Part shown: positions 44,244 to 52,462 of the stretch, piece after piece
How positions within the stretch are numbered: position 1 is the stretch's first letter
How the letters are laid out: every line of letters starts with the position of its first letter
Origin: Belliella kenyensis
GTDB taxonomy: Bacteria; Bacteroidota; Bacteroidia; Cytophagales; Cyclobacteriaceae
DNA: 64,000 nucleotides
Reading direction: 5' to 3'
Assembly: GCF_022549675.1 (NCBI RefSeq)
Contig: NZ_JAKZGR010000001.1
Location: forward strand, 124,001-188,000
Program-made: the position numbers and the translations under genes
The notes under the pieces: generated by a model
Database searches by the model: none
Told to the model about the DNA's origin: nothing
The model's input: only the letters and a program-made list of their open reading frames with translations

Positions 44244-44718
44244 GACTGAAGAAAAAATCAAAGCAATAGCTTCCGAAAACCCAACTTCCAAGTGGAAGGA
44301 AAAGGTAGCGTTTAGGAAAGCCAATAAAGCAACGCTTAGACAAGCTGCTAAAGTTGCCCTAAGGCTTTTGGATGCATTGGAAGAAAAGGGCTGGAGTCAA
44401 GCACAACTTGCGAGAGAATTAGAAGTCACCCCTCAGCAGGTCAGCAAATGGGTCAAAGGGGAAGGAGATTTTAAGTTTTCGACCATAGACAAGCTTGAAA
44501 AAGTTCTGGGAATTACCATGCATGCTGTTCTAGCAGAGGATGAGTTTGTGAGTACGGAAGAAGCTTTTGAAGCAAGGTTAAATGAAGAAGTGATGGCTTA
44601 TCATCAGCGCTGGACAAAGACTCAAGAATACTTAAAATTGAAAAAACAAGTCACCAATCCTCAAATGGTAATGGCAGTAAGCCACGCTGATAAGGATGTA
44701 ATAGCTATGGCAGGATGA
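44236..44718 (+). CDS. Xre family antitoxin (HigA-like) with C-terminal extension
   Basis: HTH regulator and probable antitoxin, about 160 residues from the ATG at 44236 (an in-frame ATG at 44227 is possible). The HTH lies in GWSQAQLARELEVTPQQVSKW followed by VKGEGDFKFSTIDKLEKVLG. After it, about 60 residues (AFEARLNEEVMAYHQRW to HADKDVIAMAG) form a tail. In known TAC systems the antitoxin tail is the chaperone-addiction segment bound by the SecB-like partner; this tail is in the right place for that. Overlaps of about 8 bases with the toxin and 4 bases with the SecB-like gene indicate coupled translation. Confidence 0.82.
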   Translation: MNKTEEKIKAIASENPTSKWKEKVAFRKANKATLRQAAKVALRLLDALEEKGWSQAQLARELEVTPQQVSKWVKGEGDFKFSTIDKLEKVLGITMHAVLAEDEFVSTEEAFEARLNEEVMAYHQRWTKTQEYLKLKKQVTNPQMVMAVSHADKDVIAMAG

Positions 44719-45164
44719 AAGCTAAATTTTCCCCTTTACAGTTATTGGATTTCAAGTTATTGGAATCTCACTTCGAGTTTATAATTCCGAAGGAGGAAAA
44801 ACTTGATTTAAAGGAATTGTTTCAATCCTATGCTGTAGAAATAGATTTTAGGCTTCGAGAGAATGAAGAGACCAAAGAAATCCAACTTTTCACTATCATT
44901 GAAGTAAATGAAGATGATGAAAATTCACTTCCAGGCTATAAAATCATGGTAGAAGGAGGTGGTACTTTCCGTATTCAAGATCCAGAATCGCTCGAAGAAA
45001 ATCTCAAAAACAACCTGACCCAATTTTCCACCTTAAATATGATGATCAACAACCTGCGAAACATCATCTATCAGATCACCAACTTGGGCCCTATGGGTGG
45101 GTATCTGTTACCACCGATTGATATTACGCAGTTGTTGAGGGATAAGGTTGGTCGATTCAGTTGA
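44715..45164 (+). CDS. SecB-like chaperone of a toxin-antitoxin-chaperone module
   Basis: A 149-residue protein with the SecB pattern. Central strands include YAVEIDFRLRENEETKEIQL and LFTIIEVNEDDEN; the GYKIMVEGGGTFRIQ strand equals the E. coli SecB CEVQQAGIFSI segment; the last part, NNLRNIIYQITNLGPMGGYL and LPPIDITQLL, equals its [20 protein letters not shown] and PVNFDALF. Housekeeping SecB is mainly proteobacterial; solitary SecB-like proteins next to a toxin-antitoxin pair belong to TAC systems, where the chaperone protects the antitoxin from proteolysis. Its position directly after toxin and antitoxin fits. Confidence in the fold is good, in the role moderate. Confidence 0.78.
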   Translation: MKAKFSPLQLLDFKLLESHFEFIIPKEEKLDLKELFQSYAVEIDFRLRENEETKEIQLFTIIEVNEDDENSLPGYKIMVEGGGTFRIQDPESLEENLKNNLTQFSTLNMMINNLRNIIYQITNLGPMGGYLLPPIDITQLLRDKVGRFS

Positions 45165-45183
45165 ATTTCTTAGATTTAGTTTA

Positions 45184-46269
45184 ATGGAAGAGCAAAAAGA
45201 GCATGAATTTAATAAGTTTATTTATTATTTTAATTATGATAAAGGCGAGCTACCTAGAATTGAGCATAGTAAACAAACACCACAGTATTTATTTAAGTAT
45301 TATGGCTTTGGAAAGAACAACATTGAAGCTTTTGCTAATTCCTACCTTTATGCTTCTCACCCTTTCGAGTTAAACGATATTCTTGATAGTAGTCGATTTT
45401 TATTTTTTACGTCAAAGACAATTCAATTTGAAGATTATGAAAAGTTCTATTTTCAGGAGAAAAAGGTATTTAAAACTGAAAAAGAATTCATTCAATTTTA
45501 TAAAGATGATATTAAAAACGATTGCAGTGAATACCTGAGTCATTTATATAATGTTACTTCTAATTATTATGGTGTAATTTCATTGTCAGGGAAAGAAGAC
45601 AATGTTCTTATGTGGCCTCACTATACACAAGAAAAAGGCTTTCAAGTCAAATTTAAAACAGATGATATTTTGAAGTCAATTTCAAATTTGCTCGGTTCAT
45701 ATGACAGGATCATAGGGTTATTTCCTATGAACTATACCGCTAAAATCCAACCCATTGATGTCTTTAAATTTCGTCGATTTGATATACCACTTATTTATTC
45801 TACAAATGTGAAACTTGACAGTTGGGAATATGAAAAAGAGTGGAGAATACTTATAAGTAAACCTAAAATGGGTATTCCATTTGAGAAACTGGGATTTTCA
45901 GATATTAAGAATCATGATTTTGAACCTAAAAAAAGATATACTAAATACAGTATTGATGCAATCGATAGTATATGCTTAGGGTTTAATTTTTTTTCTGGCT
46001 CGGATTTTATCAATAAGTTGATTGGTGAAAAAGAAATTGAAGTTCAACCTAGAAAGGAAATAGACCAATGTGATTTATACATTCAATTTTTAGATTTTAT
46101 TATTGATACATTTTCTGGAAAAGTATATATATCAGGGGTAAAGTATGAAACTGATTTGGAAGGTAGTCCTTACTTAATTCGAACAAAAGAAAGAGTCGTT
46201 ATATCTAAATTGAAGGAATCAAAGTATTTAATTGTAAGGACTGGTGAAATAATCAAATTTAATTATTGA
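45184..46269 (+). CDS. DUF2971 domain protein
   Basis: A 361-residue protein from the ATG at 45184 (MEEQKEHEF), 19 bases after the SecB-like gene; an earlier start at 45148 would overlap it. DUF2971 features are present: TPQYLFKYYGFGKNNIEAFA at the start, LYASHPFELNDILDS, GVISLSGKEDNVLMWPHYTQ and EKGFQVKFKTDD (the W-x-H-Y-x(n)-K-G-F core), and YEKEWRIL. The family is widespread and recurs near defence genes, but its activity is not established. As the last gene of the restriction/TAC run it may be an extra effector. AT content is higher than in hsdM. Confidence 0.75.
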   Translation: MEEQKEHEFNKFIYYFNYDKGELPRIEHSKQTPQYLFKYYGFGKNNIEAFANSYLYASHPFELNDILDSSRFLFFTSKTIQFEDYEKFYFQEKKVFKTEKEFIQFYKDDIKNDCSEYLSHLYNVTSNYYGVISLSGKEDNVLMWPHYTQEKGFQVKFKTDDILKSISNLLGSYDRIIGLFPMNYTAKIQPIDVFKFRRFDIPLIYSTNVKLDSWEYEKEWRILISKPKMGIPFEKLGFSDIKNHDFEPKKRYTKYSIDAIDSICLGFNFFSGSDFINKLIGEKEIEVQPRKEIDQCDLYIQFLDFIIDTFSGKVYISGVKYETDLEGSPYLIRTKERVVISKLKESKYLIVRTGEIIKFNY

Positions 46270-46351
46270 GTTAACTAGATTCTCCAACTGAAAAGACAAT
46301 AACTGCCTTATAATATAAAAATGACATCAACTAAGGTATAATCACACCTAA

Positions 46352-46663
46352 TTACACCCTCAATTCATTGAAAATCGGTGTCAACAAATCCTCCAAATCT
46401 GTTTCTATGCTGATGATCAGACTGTATCGGACGGATTGGTTGTAGCGTTTATGAATTGTTCTTGTTTTCCACCAGCCTCCGGTAGGAATGATGGCCAATC
46501 CGTTTTTGGTTGCTAAATCAGCTGCATTCCCTATCCAGGTATCTTTATGGATGGACCCTTTGTCTCGTATTTTTTGACCGATTACCCAGTTTTCACTACC
46601 TTCTTGCTGATAATCCTCCTATAAAGCTTCCCTTGCTTCTATATTTATCCTTATTCTACCGGC
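46352..46663 (-). pseudogene. C-terminal relic of an IetS-like subtilisin (S8 peptidase)
   Basis: Reading down from 46663, directly after the stop of the PIN gene, the frame gives GRIRINIEAREAL, a TAG, then EDYQQEGSENWVIGQKIRD, KGSIHKDTWIGNAADLA, IIPTGGWWKTRTIH, and VRYSLIISIETDLEDLLTP to a TAA. This matches my memory of the conserved C-terminus of defence-linked subtilisins paired with an AAA ATPase (IetAS): GTxHSDxWxGxAADLA, GWWKER, RYSLIVSI, DIYTP. The catalytic domain and the ATPase partner are absent here, and one nonsense codon (TAT/TAC to TAG) interrupts it. A clear remnant of a lost defence system. Confidence 0.65.
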
Positions 46664-47194
46664 TTAAACATCAATCTTTCTACACTCAAACTCTCCCCAC
46701 CTTTTCACAGGTAATCTACTCCCTGCTTTTAGGACTTTCTGGATAAATTCATTACAATCTGATTCGGTAATCAATTTTTCTTCAACAGCCTTGCAAAGAA
46801 AATCCATTGTGCTGAGATAAGTGATTTGATGCATTTTGCAATAGTTGGCAATGTCCTTCAGGTTGCTACTGGCAAGAATATTTTGGGAATAACGAACTAC
46901 AGCCAAGCATGCAGCCTCTCCGTCACCTTTGAACATAAACTTCTTGATATGTAAATATTCCTTCTTGACTTGGAAATCATTTTCAGGAAAAGGGATTAAT
47001 TCCAATAAATTGAAATTAATCAGGTTATCTACTTCAGTCTTCCTTCTTGGCATTCTGGAGATTTCTCCATACACCTTATCCAACACTTTGATAGGATAAG
47101 GGAATATTTTAGGTAGCAATAGAATCTGCCCACCTGTAATGAAATGGGAAATGACATCAGCATCGATTATTATGATTTTTTCATACTTCTTCAT
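46664..47194 (-). CDS. PIN-domain-like putative toxin
   Basis: A 176-residue protein with PIN features: IIIIDADVISHF (Asp11/Asp13) after the first strand, Glu44 in VYGEISRMP, FKGDGEAACLAVV (Asp91/Glu93) and a late ASSNLKDIANYC (Asp114). These acidic residues would bind Mg/Mn in a single-strand RNase site. It overlaps the ImmA/IrrE gene by 14 bases and is third after an Xre regulator and a metallopeptidase, so it is probably the toxin of that module. Ends directly against the subtilisin relic. Confidence 0.75.
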   Translation of the reverse strand: MKKYEKIIIIDADVISHFITGGQILLLPKIFPYPIKVLDKVYGEISRMPRRKTEVDNLINFNLLELIPFPENDFQVKKEYLHIKKFMFKGDGEAACLAVVRYSQNILASSNLKDIANYCKMHQITYLSTMDFLCKAVEEKLITESDCNEFIQKVLKAGSRLPVKRWGEFECRKIDV

Positions 47195-47915
47195 TCCCGT
47201 TTTTTATGATTTTAGAAAAATCTATCCCCAAATCTTCCAACAGGGAATAATAATGGGATTCTGATATTGCTCCCTCTTCAAAAAGCTTCCTTGCCAAATT
47301 CCCATAATCACCGATGACTTCTTCTTGAAAATCCTTTTCATAAAGTTTTAAAGAATAACCATGATCCATGGCACTTTTTCTAACATCCTGTTTATAATCT
47401 TCAAGATGTTGTTTTTTGAGCAGTCCAAGTTCATGAAGTCTATATAATAACGCAGTTCTCGAACAGGAAAAATATTGTTCGATTCGGAGAACAGTTGCCA
47501 GACTGATTTTTTTATTGGCAAGTTCACTATCAGGTATCAAAGAAATTACTCCTTCTTCAGGCATCAAAAATTTTGAGGCAAAGGAATCAGCATTGAATTC
47601 TTCCTTGTCTTTCTTATTAAAAATACTTGTAGAACAAACCTGGTACTGGAAATTCTCTTGAATAAAAAGATGATACAGTTCATGGCAAATCGTGAAATGT
47701 TGATGACCTACTGTTCTTGCTGTATTAATCAACATAAAGCGATTACTATTACCTACCTTAATCGCCATTCCAGATATATCCATTTCTAAAGGTCGAAAAA
47801 CAGCAATCACCCCCAGCTTGTGAAGCAGACTTTTGAGATGTATGCTTTCAGTATTGCTGTAGCCATTTTTTGTCCGAAATTGTGAGGCGTACTTATCAAG
47901 AATTAGTGGGTTCAT
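47181..47915 (-). CDS. ImmA/IrrE family metallo-endopeptidase
   Basis: A 244-residue COG2856-type protease. The zinc motif is HELYH (His78, Glu79, His82) in FTICHELYHLFIQ, with the third ligand Glu in NADSFASKFLMPEE. Such enzymes cleave a partner Xre repressor to switch genes on, as ImmA does in ICEBs1. A downstream winged-helix-like region follows (LATVLRIEQYFSCSRTALLYRL). It overlaps the Xre gene by 20 bases and the PIN gene by 14, so all three are one operon. Confidence 0.92.
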   Translation of the reverse strand: MNPLILDKYASQFRTKNGYSNTESIHLKSLLHKLGVIAVFRPLEMDISGMAIKVGNSNRFMLINTARTVGHQHFTICHELYHLFIQENFQYQVCSTSIFNKKDKEEFNADSFASKFLMPEEGVISLIPDSELANKKISLATVLRIEQYFSCSRTALLYRLHELGLLKKQHLEDYKQDVRKSAMDHGYSLKLYEKDFQEEVIGDYGNLARKLFEEGAISESHYYSLLEDLGIDFSKIIKNGNEEV

Positions 47916-48252
47916 TCTCGAGAAGATTTTTCATATTGAGATAATTCCTGACTATTTTTTTGAATTTAGCAATCTGTGCCAAATCCTCAGCTTTGATGCT
48001 TTCTGCCCTAAAGGCCAAAGCAAGATTAACATTTGCCCTATCCAAATCCTCTTCAAAAAAATCATATTCATCCACTCCATATAAATTGGCCAATTGGCTA
48101 AGGATTTTGGTGGGGGCGGTTCTGTTCCCATTTTCAAAGTAGCTCACCTCCTCACGATTAATTTGAAGATAAGCGGCAACTTGCTCTTGGGTCAAACCCA
48201 ATTTTTGCCTGATGGCTTGTATGTTTTTTCCTATGATTTGATCTTGTTTCAT
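47896..48252 (-). CDS. Xre family regulator/antitoxin of the ImmA-PIN module
   Basis: DNA-binding protein of 118 residues from the ATG at 48252 (MKQDQIIGKNIQAIRQ). A longer in-frame start at 48321 would read through the promoter at 48279-48286 and is rejected. The HTH is KLGLTQEQVAAYLQINREEV and SYFENGNRTAPTKILSQLAN; the C-terminal part (LALAFRAESIKAEDLAQIAK) is a helical dimerisation or cleavage region. Expected to repress its own operon and to be cleaved by the ImmA/IrrE protease. Confidence 0.88.
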   Translation of the reverse strand: MKQDQIIGKNIQAIRQKLGLTQEQVAAYLQINREEVSYFENGNRTAPTKILSQLANLYGVDEYDFFEEDLDRANVNLALAFRAESIKAEDLAQIAKFKKIVRNYLNMKNLLENEPTNS

Positions 48253-48273
48253 GTGTGTTTTGTTTAAAAAGTG

Positions 48274-48320
48274 TGTTACAAATATAGAACTAAATTTACT
48301 AATTTTAAAATTATGTAACA
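48274..48320 (-). promoter_or_regulatory. promoter of the Xre-ImmA-PIN operon flanked by inverted half-sites
   Basis: The -7 element TATATTTG lies at 48286-48279 on the minus strand, 26 bases before the Xre ATG. TGTTACA (48274-48280) and its inverse TGTAACA (48314-48320) bracket the -7 to -33 region, a likely operator for the Xre protein. Confidence 0.55.
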
Positions 48321-48352
48321 TAAATAGCTAATGTTAATTAGGCATCTTTTCT

Positions 48353-48574
48353 ATGCAGGCATTAGTTTATCGGGCTAAAAATCTCGGGCTGATCTCTGAA
48401 AATTACCTCAAGCAATTCTACATGGTTTTCAATCAGCTTGGATTTCGAGTAACGGAACCAGTGGACTATGAAGGAATGGAGCATTCCAATCGCTTTTCTC
48501 AGCTTTTGTTCAGAGCCTTAGTAGAGGATTTCTCAAAGATGGATCAATTTCATTTTCCAAAAGGTTTATCTTAA
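48353..48574 (+). pseudogene. C-terminal fragment of a second ImmA/IrrE-Xre protein
   Basis: The 73-codon frame MQALVYRAKNLGLISENYLK, FYMVFNQLGFRVTEPVDYEG, and NRFSQLLFRALVEDFSKMDQ is the typical last third of HTH/ImmA-IrrE proteins (bacterial consensus: S-x-QALxYRAxxLGxIS). The HTH and HExxH parts are missing. It points away from the intact module and is probably a leftover of a related, lost system. It could be expressed as a short protein, but I see no reason to expect function. Confidence 0.65.
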
Positions 48575-48758
48575 GAAGATAAGTCAAATGAAGAAAGAGA
48601 TAGAAATACGATTAAAGAAATGGGGATGAAATCCGTGTAATTGCCCAAAAGAAGACCTACGAAGTCTCAAAGAATCTTACTTTTTTTAAGTTGGCAACAA
48701 ATTTTGACCAACTAGGCAACAAAAAAACATAAAACCATATCAAAATACATCAAAAAAA

Positions 48759-48777
48759 TAGGGCTAAAAAAGCCCTA
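48759..48777 (-). terminator. Rho-independent terminator of mnmE
   Basis: TAGGGCT and AGCCCTA form a 7-bp stem with an A5 loop (T5 on the minus strand), followed on the minus strand by a run of seven T. It lies 31 bases after the mnmE stop. Confidence 0.75.
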
Positions 48778-48808
48778 AATCAATTAAAATCAAACATTAT
48801 CAAGTCGG

Positions 48809-50191
48809 CTACTTTCCGATACAAAACTTACTAAATATGTTGTCTAGTAGGTCATCGGTCGTGATCTCACCAGTGATTTCTCCTAGATAATGGAGTGACC
48901 TTCTGATATCCATGGCTAGGAAGTCATTGGTGATTTCATTGTCCAGACCTTCAAGTACATCAAGTAAAGATTGACGCGTTTTGACCAAAGAATCATAATG
49001 CCTGATATTGGTGACGATTGTATTGCCAGTGCGGAATTTATCCAAATTGACCAATTCCAAAATCTTTGATTTCAGATCATCCAAGTTTTCTTTTTGGCCT
49101 GCTGATATAAAAATTGTATCTGGGTGACTTGATTTTAACTCATTGATAAATTGTTGATTAGCTTTATCTATCTTATTTGCTACTTTAAGGAAAGGTACGC
49201 CAAGGTTTTCAAGCTTGTTGATATCTCTACTGATCTCTACCATATCTGTGTCGCCGAGATCAAACAGATAAAGGATCAAAGAGGCCGTCTTCATTTTCTC
49301 TTGTGTACGACTTACACCAATGGCTTCAATGGTATCGGTGGTTTCTCTGAGTCCAGCTGTATCGATGAACCTGAATATAACTCCACCAATGTTGATTTCG
49401 TCCTCTATGAAATCTCGTGTCGTCCCAGCGATGTCAGACACGATAGCTTTTTCTTCATTGAGGAGGGCATTGAGTAGGGTGGATTTGCCGGCATTTGGCT
49501 TTCCAGCAATGACTGTCGGCACACCATTTTTGATCACATTTCCCAAGTCAAAGCTCCCAATCAGAAGTTCAACTTCACGGAGTAGTTTTTCTACCAATAT
49601 TTGCAAATCATCCCTGCTGGCAAACTCTACATCTTCTTCTGTAAAGTCAAGCTCCAACTCAATCATGGAAGCAAAATGAATCAGCTCTGCTCTCAATTTT
49701 GATATCTCACCACTAAAACCACCCCTCATCTGATTCAATGCAGCTTGATGTGAAGCTTCTGAATCTGAATGGATAAGATCTGCAACTGCTTCTGCTTGCG
49801 CCAGGTCAAATTGACCATTGAGAAATGCCCTCTGTGTAAATTCTCCTGGCTTAGCGGGTCTGGCTCCTTCTCTAATCAAGAGCTTTATCACTTGATTGAC
49901 AATATAGGAAGATCCATGCGTTGATATTTCCACCGCATTTTCCTTGGTAAAAGACTTCGGAGCGATAAAAAGTGAGACCAATACTTCGTCAATGATTTTT
50001 TCACCATCTCTGATCGTACCGAAATGTATGGTATGTGAGTCTTGTTTCTCAAGATCTTTTCCTTTGAAAACTCGATTGCACATGCTAATAGCATCTTTTC
50101 CTGAAAGTCTGATAACTGCGATAGCACCCACACCTTGTGGTGTAGCTAAGGCCACTATTGTATCTTCTTTTTCGTGTAACCTGAACATCAT
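48809..50191 (-). CDS. mnmE: tRNA uridine-5-carboxymethylaminomethyl(34) synthesis GTPase MnmE
   Basis: GTPase of 460 residues that, with MnmG, modifies U34 of certain tRNAs. The N-terminal folate-binding domain begins [20 protein letters not shown]. The G domain sits in a helical domain: G1 [10 protein letters not shown]2 DIAGTTRD, G3 DTAGLRET, G4 NKID. The protein ends CIGK, the C-terminal CI(G/L)K with the catalytic Cys. The start (ATG at 50191 or 50188) shares a base with the stop of the thioredoxin gene (TAATG). Confidence 0.97.
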   Translation of the reverse strand: MMFRLHEKEDTIVALATPQGVGAIAVIRLSGKDAISMCNRVFKGKDLEKQDSHTIHFGTIRDGEKIIDEVLVSLFIAPKSFTKENAVEISTHGSSYIVNQVIKLLIREGARPAKPGEFTQRAFLNGQFDLAQAEAVADLIHSDSEASHQAALNQMRGGFSGEISKLRAELIHFASMIELELDFTEEDVEFASRDDLQILVEKLLREVELLIGSFDLGNVIKNGVPTVIAGKPNAGKSTLLNALLNEEKAIVSDIAGTTRDFIEDEINIGGVIFRFIDTAGLRETTDTIEAIGVSRTQEKMKTASLILYLFDLGDTDMVEISRDINKLENLGVPFLKVANKIDKANQQFINELKSSHPDTIFISAGQKENLDDLKSKILELVNLDKFRTGNTIVTNIRHYDSLVKTRQSLLDVLEGLDNEITNDFLAMDIRRSLHYLGEITGEITTDDLLDNIFSKFCIGK

Positions 50192-50640
50192 TATTTAGTA
50201 AATCGCTTCACAATACCATCCAAACCTTCGATAAATGGCTTTGGTTCACGATAACCAGGCAATTGTGTGATATTCTCCATGGTGGCATCCATGACTACAA
50301 AATTTGGGAAAGAGGTCACCCGCATGGTTTTGGCCATACTTGCTTCTGTATATTCTTTGCCTTTGAAGCTAAACTTTCTGTCAGTCTTTTCAGCATGAAG
50401 TTTTACAGGGTAGAAATTTTCATTGACGTAAGCTATTACCTCTGAATTAGTAAATGTCTCTTTGTCCATCTTTTTACACCATCCACACCAATCCGTGTAG
50501 ACATCTACCAAAATCATCTTAGGACTAGAGCTTGTTGCCTTTGCAGCTTCTTCAAAAGTCATCCATTTGATATCTTCTTGGGAAAATGCCGCTGCACTTA
50601 CCCCGAAGATAAAAAGCATAAATACACTAATTTTTTTCAT
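50191..50640 (-). CDS. periplasmic thioredoxin-like protein
   Basis: A 149-residue thiol-disulfide protein with a signal peptide ([16 protein letters not shown]). The active site is WCGWCKK (Cys52, Cys55), with a cis-Pro in [11 protein letters not shown]. The sequence [20 protein letters not shown] is typical of the DsbD-gamma/thioredoxin_7 group. It probably reduces disulfides in periplasmic proteins. The stop overlaps the mnmE start, so the two are cotranscribed, though functionally unrelated. Confidence 0.92.
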   Translation of the reverse strand: MKKISVFMLFIFGVSAAAFSQEDIKWMTFEEAAKATSSSPKMILVDVYTDWCGWCKKMDKETFTNSEVIAYVNENFYPVKLHAEKTDRKFSFKGKEYTEASMAKTMRVTSFPNFVVMDATMENITQLPGYREPKPFIEGLDGIVKRFTK

Positions 50641-50670
50641 AGGTCAAATTTAACAATTTCTATTTCTGAT

Positions 50671-50811
50671 TATACGCTTTTTTGCCAGTAAACTTCAATT
50701 CATTGGCTCAATCGGTTCTTAATGGTCAATATCCATAAGTATCCAATATCAATTTATATCGGAAGTCAGATAAATCGGAATTTTGTAATGTTATTGGCAA
50801 AGTTCCGTATA
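50671..50811. mobile_element. MITE-like element, copy 1 (141 bp)
   Basis: The gene-free stretch 50641-51025 contains this element. Its ends are imperfect inverted repeats: ATACGCTTTTTTGCCAGTAA at the left and, inverted, ATACGGAACTTTGCCAATAA at the right (15 of 20 match). A second copy in the same orientation lies at 57126-57265, about 93% identical by eye (about nine substitutions and one indel). The similarity extends a few bases on each side (50666-50818). No coding capacity. Confidence 0.7.
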
Positions 50812-51025
50812 TCCATATTTCTATTTATTCCTAACGATATAGCTTCTATAAGGGATACATGATTTTACATTCATAAAGAAATCTTACCTATTTTATAGCT
50901 TTCAAAGAGGGGTTATCTGAATTTTTCTATAAAGTATGCATCTTAAAGTATTAATTATTTAACAAAAAATTTCAATATATTTACATGGGTAAGTGAATAA
51001 AACCAACTCTTAACGCCAACTAATC

Positions 51026-52462
51026 ATGATGAATTTTACAAGCAGAGTTTTATTGCTATTTGGAATTTTGATTTTCAGTTTGACAAATTCTTATTCCCAA
51101 ACAGCACAAGGGACTTGGAAAGGTGACTTAGCTGTAATGGGTCAAAAGCTGCCACTTATCATACACCTCAATGAATCTAATGGAGAATGGGAGGGAAGTA
51201 TAGATAGTCCAAGCCAAGGAGCGATGGGAATTAAGATGAGCAAAGTACTTTTTGATGGCATGATGCTTAGTTTTGAGATGAGCGTAGGTAATGCATTCTA
51301 TGAAGGGGTAATGGTAAATGAGGAAATTAAAGGGAACTTTTCACAAGGGGGAATGAAGCTACCTTTGGATTTCAGACGCATCAGAGATGGAATCGCTGAT
51401 GAAGTTATGCCAAGGAGACCACAGCATCCTGTTGAGCCATTTGATTACGAAATCAAAGAAGTAAGTTTTAGGAATGACCAAGCAGATATTATGTTCAAAG
51501 GTACACTTACGACCCCGTCGGATGAGGATTCATACCCTGGTGTAATATTAATTAGTGGATCTGGCCCTCAGAATAGAGACCATGAAATGATGGCACATAA
51601 ACCCTTTTGGGTGATGGCTGATTATTTGACATCACGTGGTATTGCTGTGTTGCGTTATGATGAAAGAGGGGTAGGTGAGTCTTCGGGTTCTTTTGCTGAC
51701 GCCACCACGATAGATTTCATGGAAGATGCAAGTGCTGCTATAGATTTTTTGAAGAAGCAGGATAAAATAAACCCTGATCTTATAGGGGTAATAGGTCATA
51801 GTGAAGGAGGATTGATTACTTGGATGTTGGGTGATGATAGGGATGATTTAGCTTTTCTCATATCTCTGGCGGGTCCTGTCATGCCTATCACGGAAATGAT
51901 GAAAAAGCAAACTGAAGATGTGACCAGGGTAGCAGGAGCGAGTGAAGAAATCGTCAAAATGATGACAAATAGAAACCAAGAGGTCTACAAAATAATCGTT
52001 GATAGTGAAACAGTTGAAGAGGTGAAGCCTAGAATAAAGGCCTTATTTGAGCAGGAATTAAAAGAACTTAATGTACCTGAATCTTTATTTGAATCAGAGC
52101 TTGGCAAGTTACAGCAAGCTTATGAAGCAAAATTAGATCTATGGATGTTGAATTTTTTGAAAATGGATCCCAATACGTATATTCAGAATATAGACATTCC
52201 TACTTTTGCTGCTTTTGGTTCTAAAGATCTTCAAGTCAATGCTGCTCAAAATGCAAATAGGATATCAGAGATATTTGAATCTAAGTCAGATTTACTTACT
52301 TTGAAAGTGTATGAAAATCTTAATCACCTATTTCAAGCAGCTCAAACAGGTGCCATAGATGAATATGCGAAAATAGAGGAAACGATAAATTACCAACTCC
52401 TTGAGGACATTACAGACTTTATCTTGAATCAAAATCCTACAGCAGCATCATCTCCACGATGA
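51026..52462 (+). CDS. exported alpha/beta hydrolase with N-terminal beta domain
   Basis: A 478-residue hydrolase with a signal peptide (LLLFGILIFSLTNSYSQ). Residues ~25-125 form a lipocalin-like beta region (GTWKGDLAVMGQKLPLIIHL). The alpha/beta hydrolase part has GVILISGSGPQNRDHE, VLRYDERGVGESSG, nucleophile elbow GVIGHSEGGLITWML, a helical cap, AAFGSKDLQVN (acid) and ENLNHLFQ (His). This suits the periplasmic esterase/peptidase-like group. The substrate is unknown. Its 3' end overlaps the convergent ggt gene by 34 bases. Confidence 0.92.
   Translation: MMNFTSRVLLLFGILIFSLTNSYSQTAQGTWKGDLAVMGQKLPLIIHLNESNGEWEGSIDSPSQGAMGIKMSKVLFDGMMLSFEMSVGNAFYEGVMVNEEIKGNFSQGGMKLPLDFRRIRDGIADEVMPRRPQHPVEPFDYEIKEVSFRNDQADIMFKGTLTTPSDEDSYPGVILISGSGPQNRDHEMMAHKPFWVMADYLTSRGIAVLRYDERGVGESSGSFADATTIDFMEDASAAIDFLKKQDKINPDLIGVIGHSEGGLITWMLGDDRDDLAFLISLAGPVMPITEMMKKQTEDVTRVAGASEEIVKMMTNRNQEVYKIIVDSETVEEVKPRIKALFEQELKELNVPESLFESELGKLQQAYEAKLDLWMLNFLKMDPNTYIQNIDIPTFAAFGSKDLQVNAAQNANRISEIFESKSDLLTLKVYENLNHLFQAAQTGAIDEYAKIEETINYQLLEDITDFILNQNPTAASSPR

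Noticed and set aside
46510-46746. Plus-strand frame of 78 codons between DUF2971 and PIN genes
   Set aside because: It is antisense to the subtilisin relic, which has family-specific motifs on the minus strand.
35540-48800. Island ends, integrase, att sites or flanking direct repeats
   Set aside because: I looked for an integrase, a tRNA target and flanking repeats and saw none, so I do not call this an integrative element.
49320-49679. Ser-rich plus-strand frame of 119 codons
   Set aside because: Antisense shadow of the mnmE G domain.
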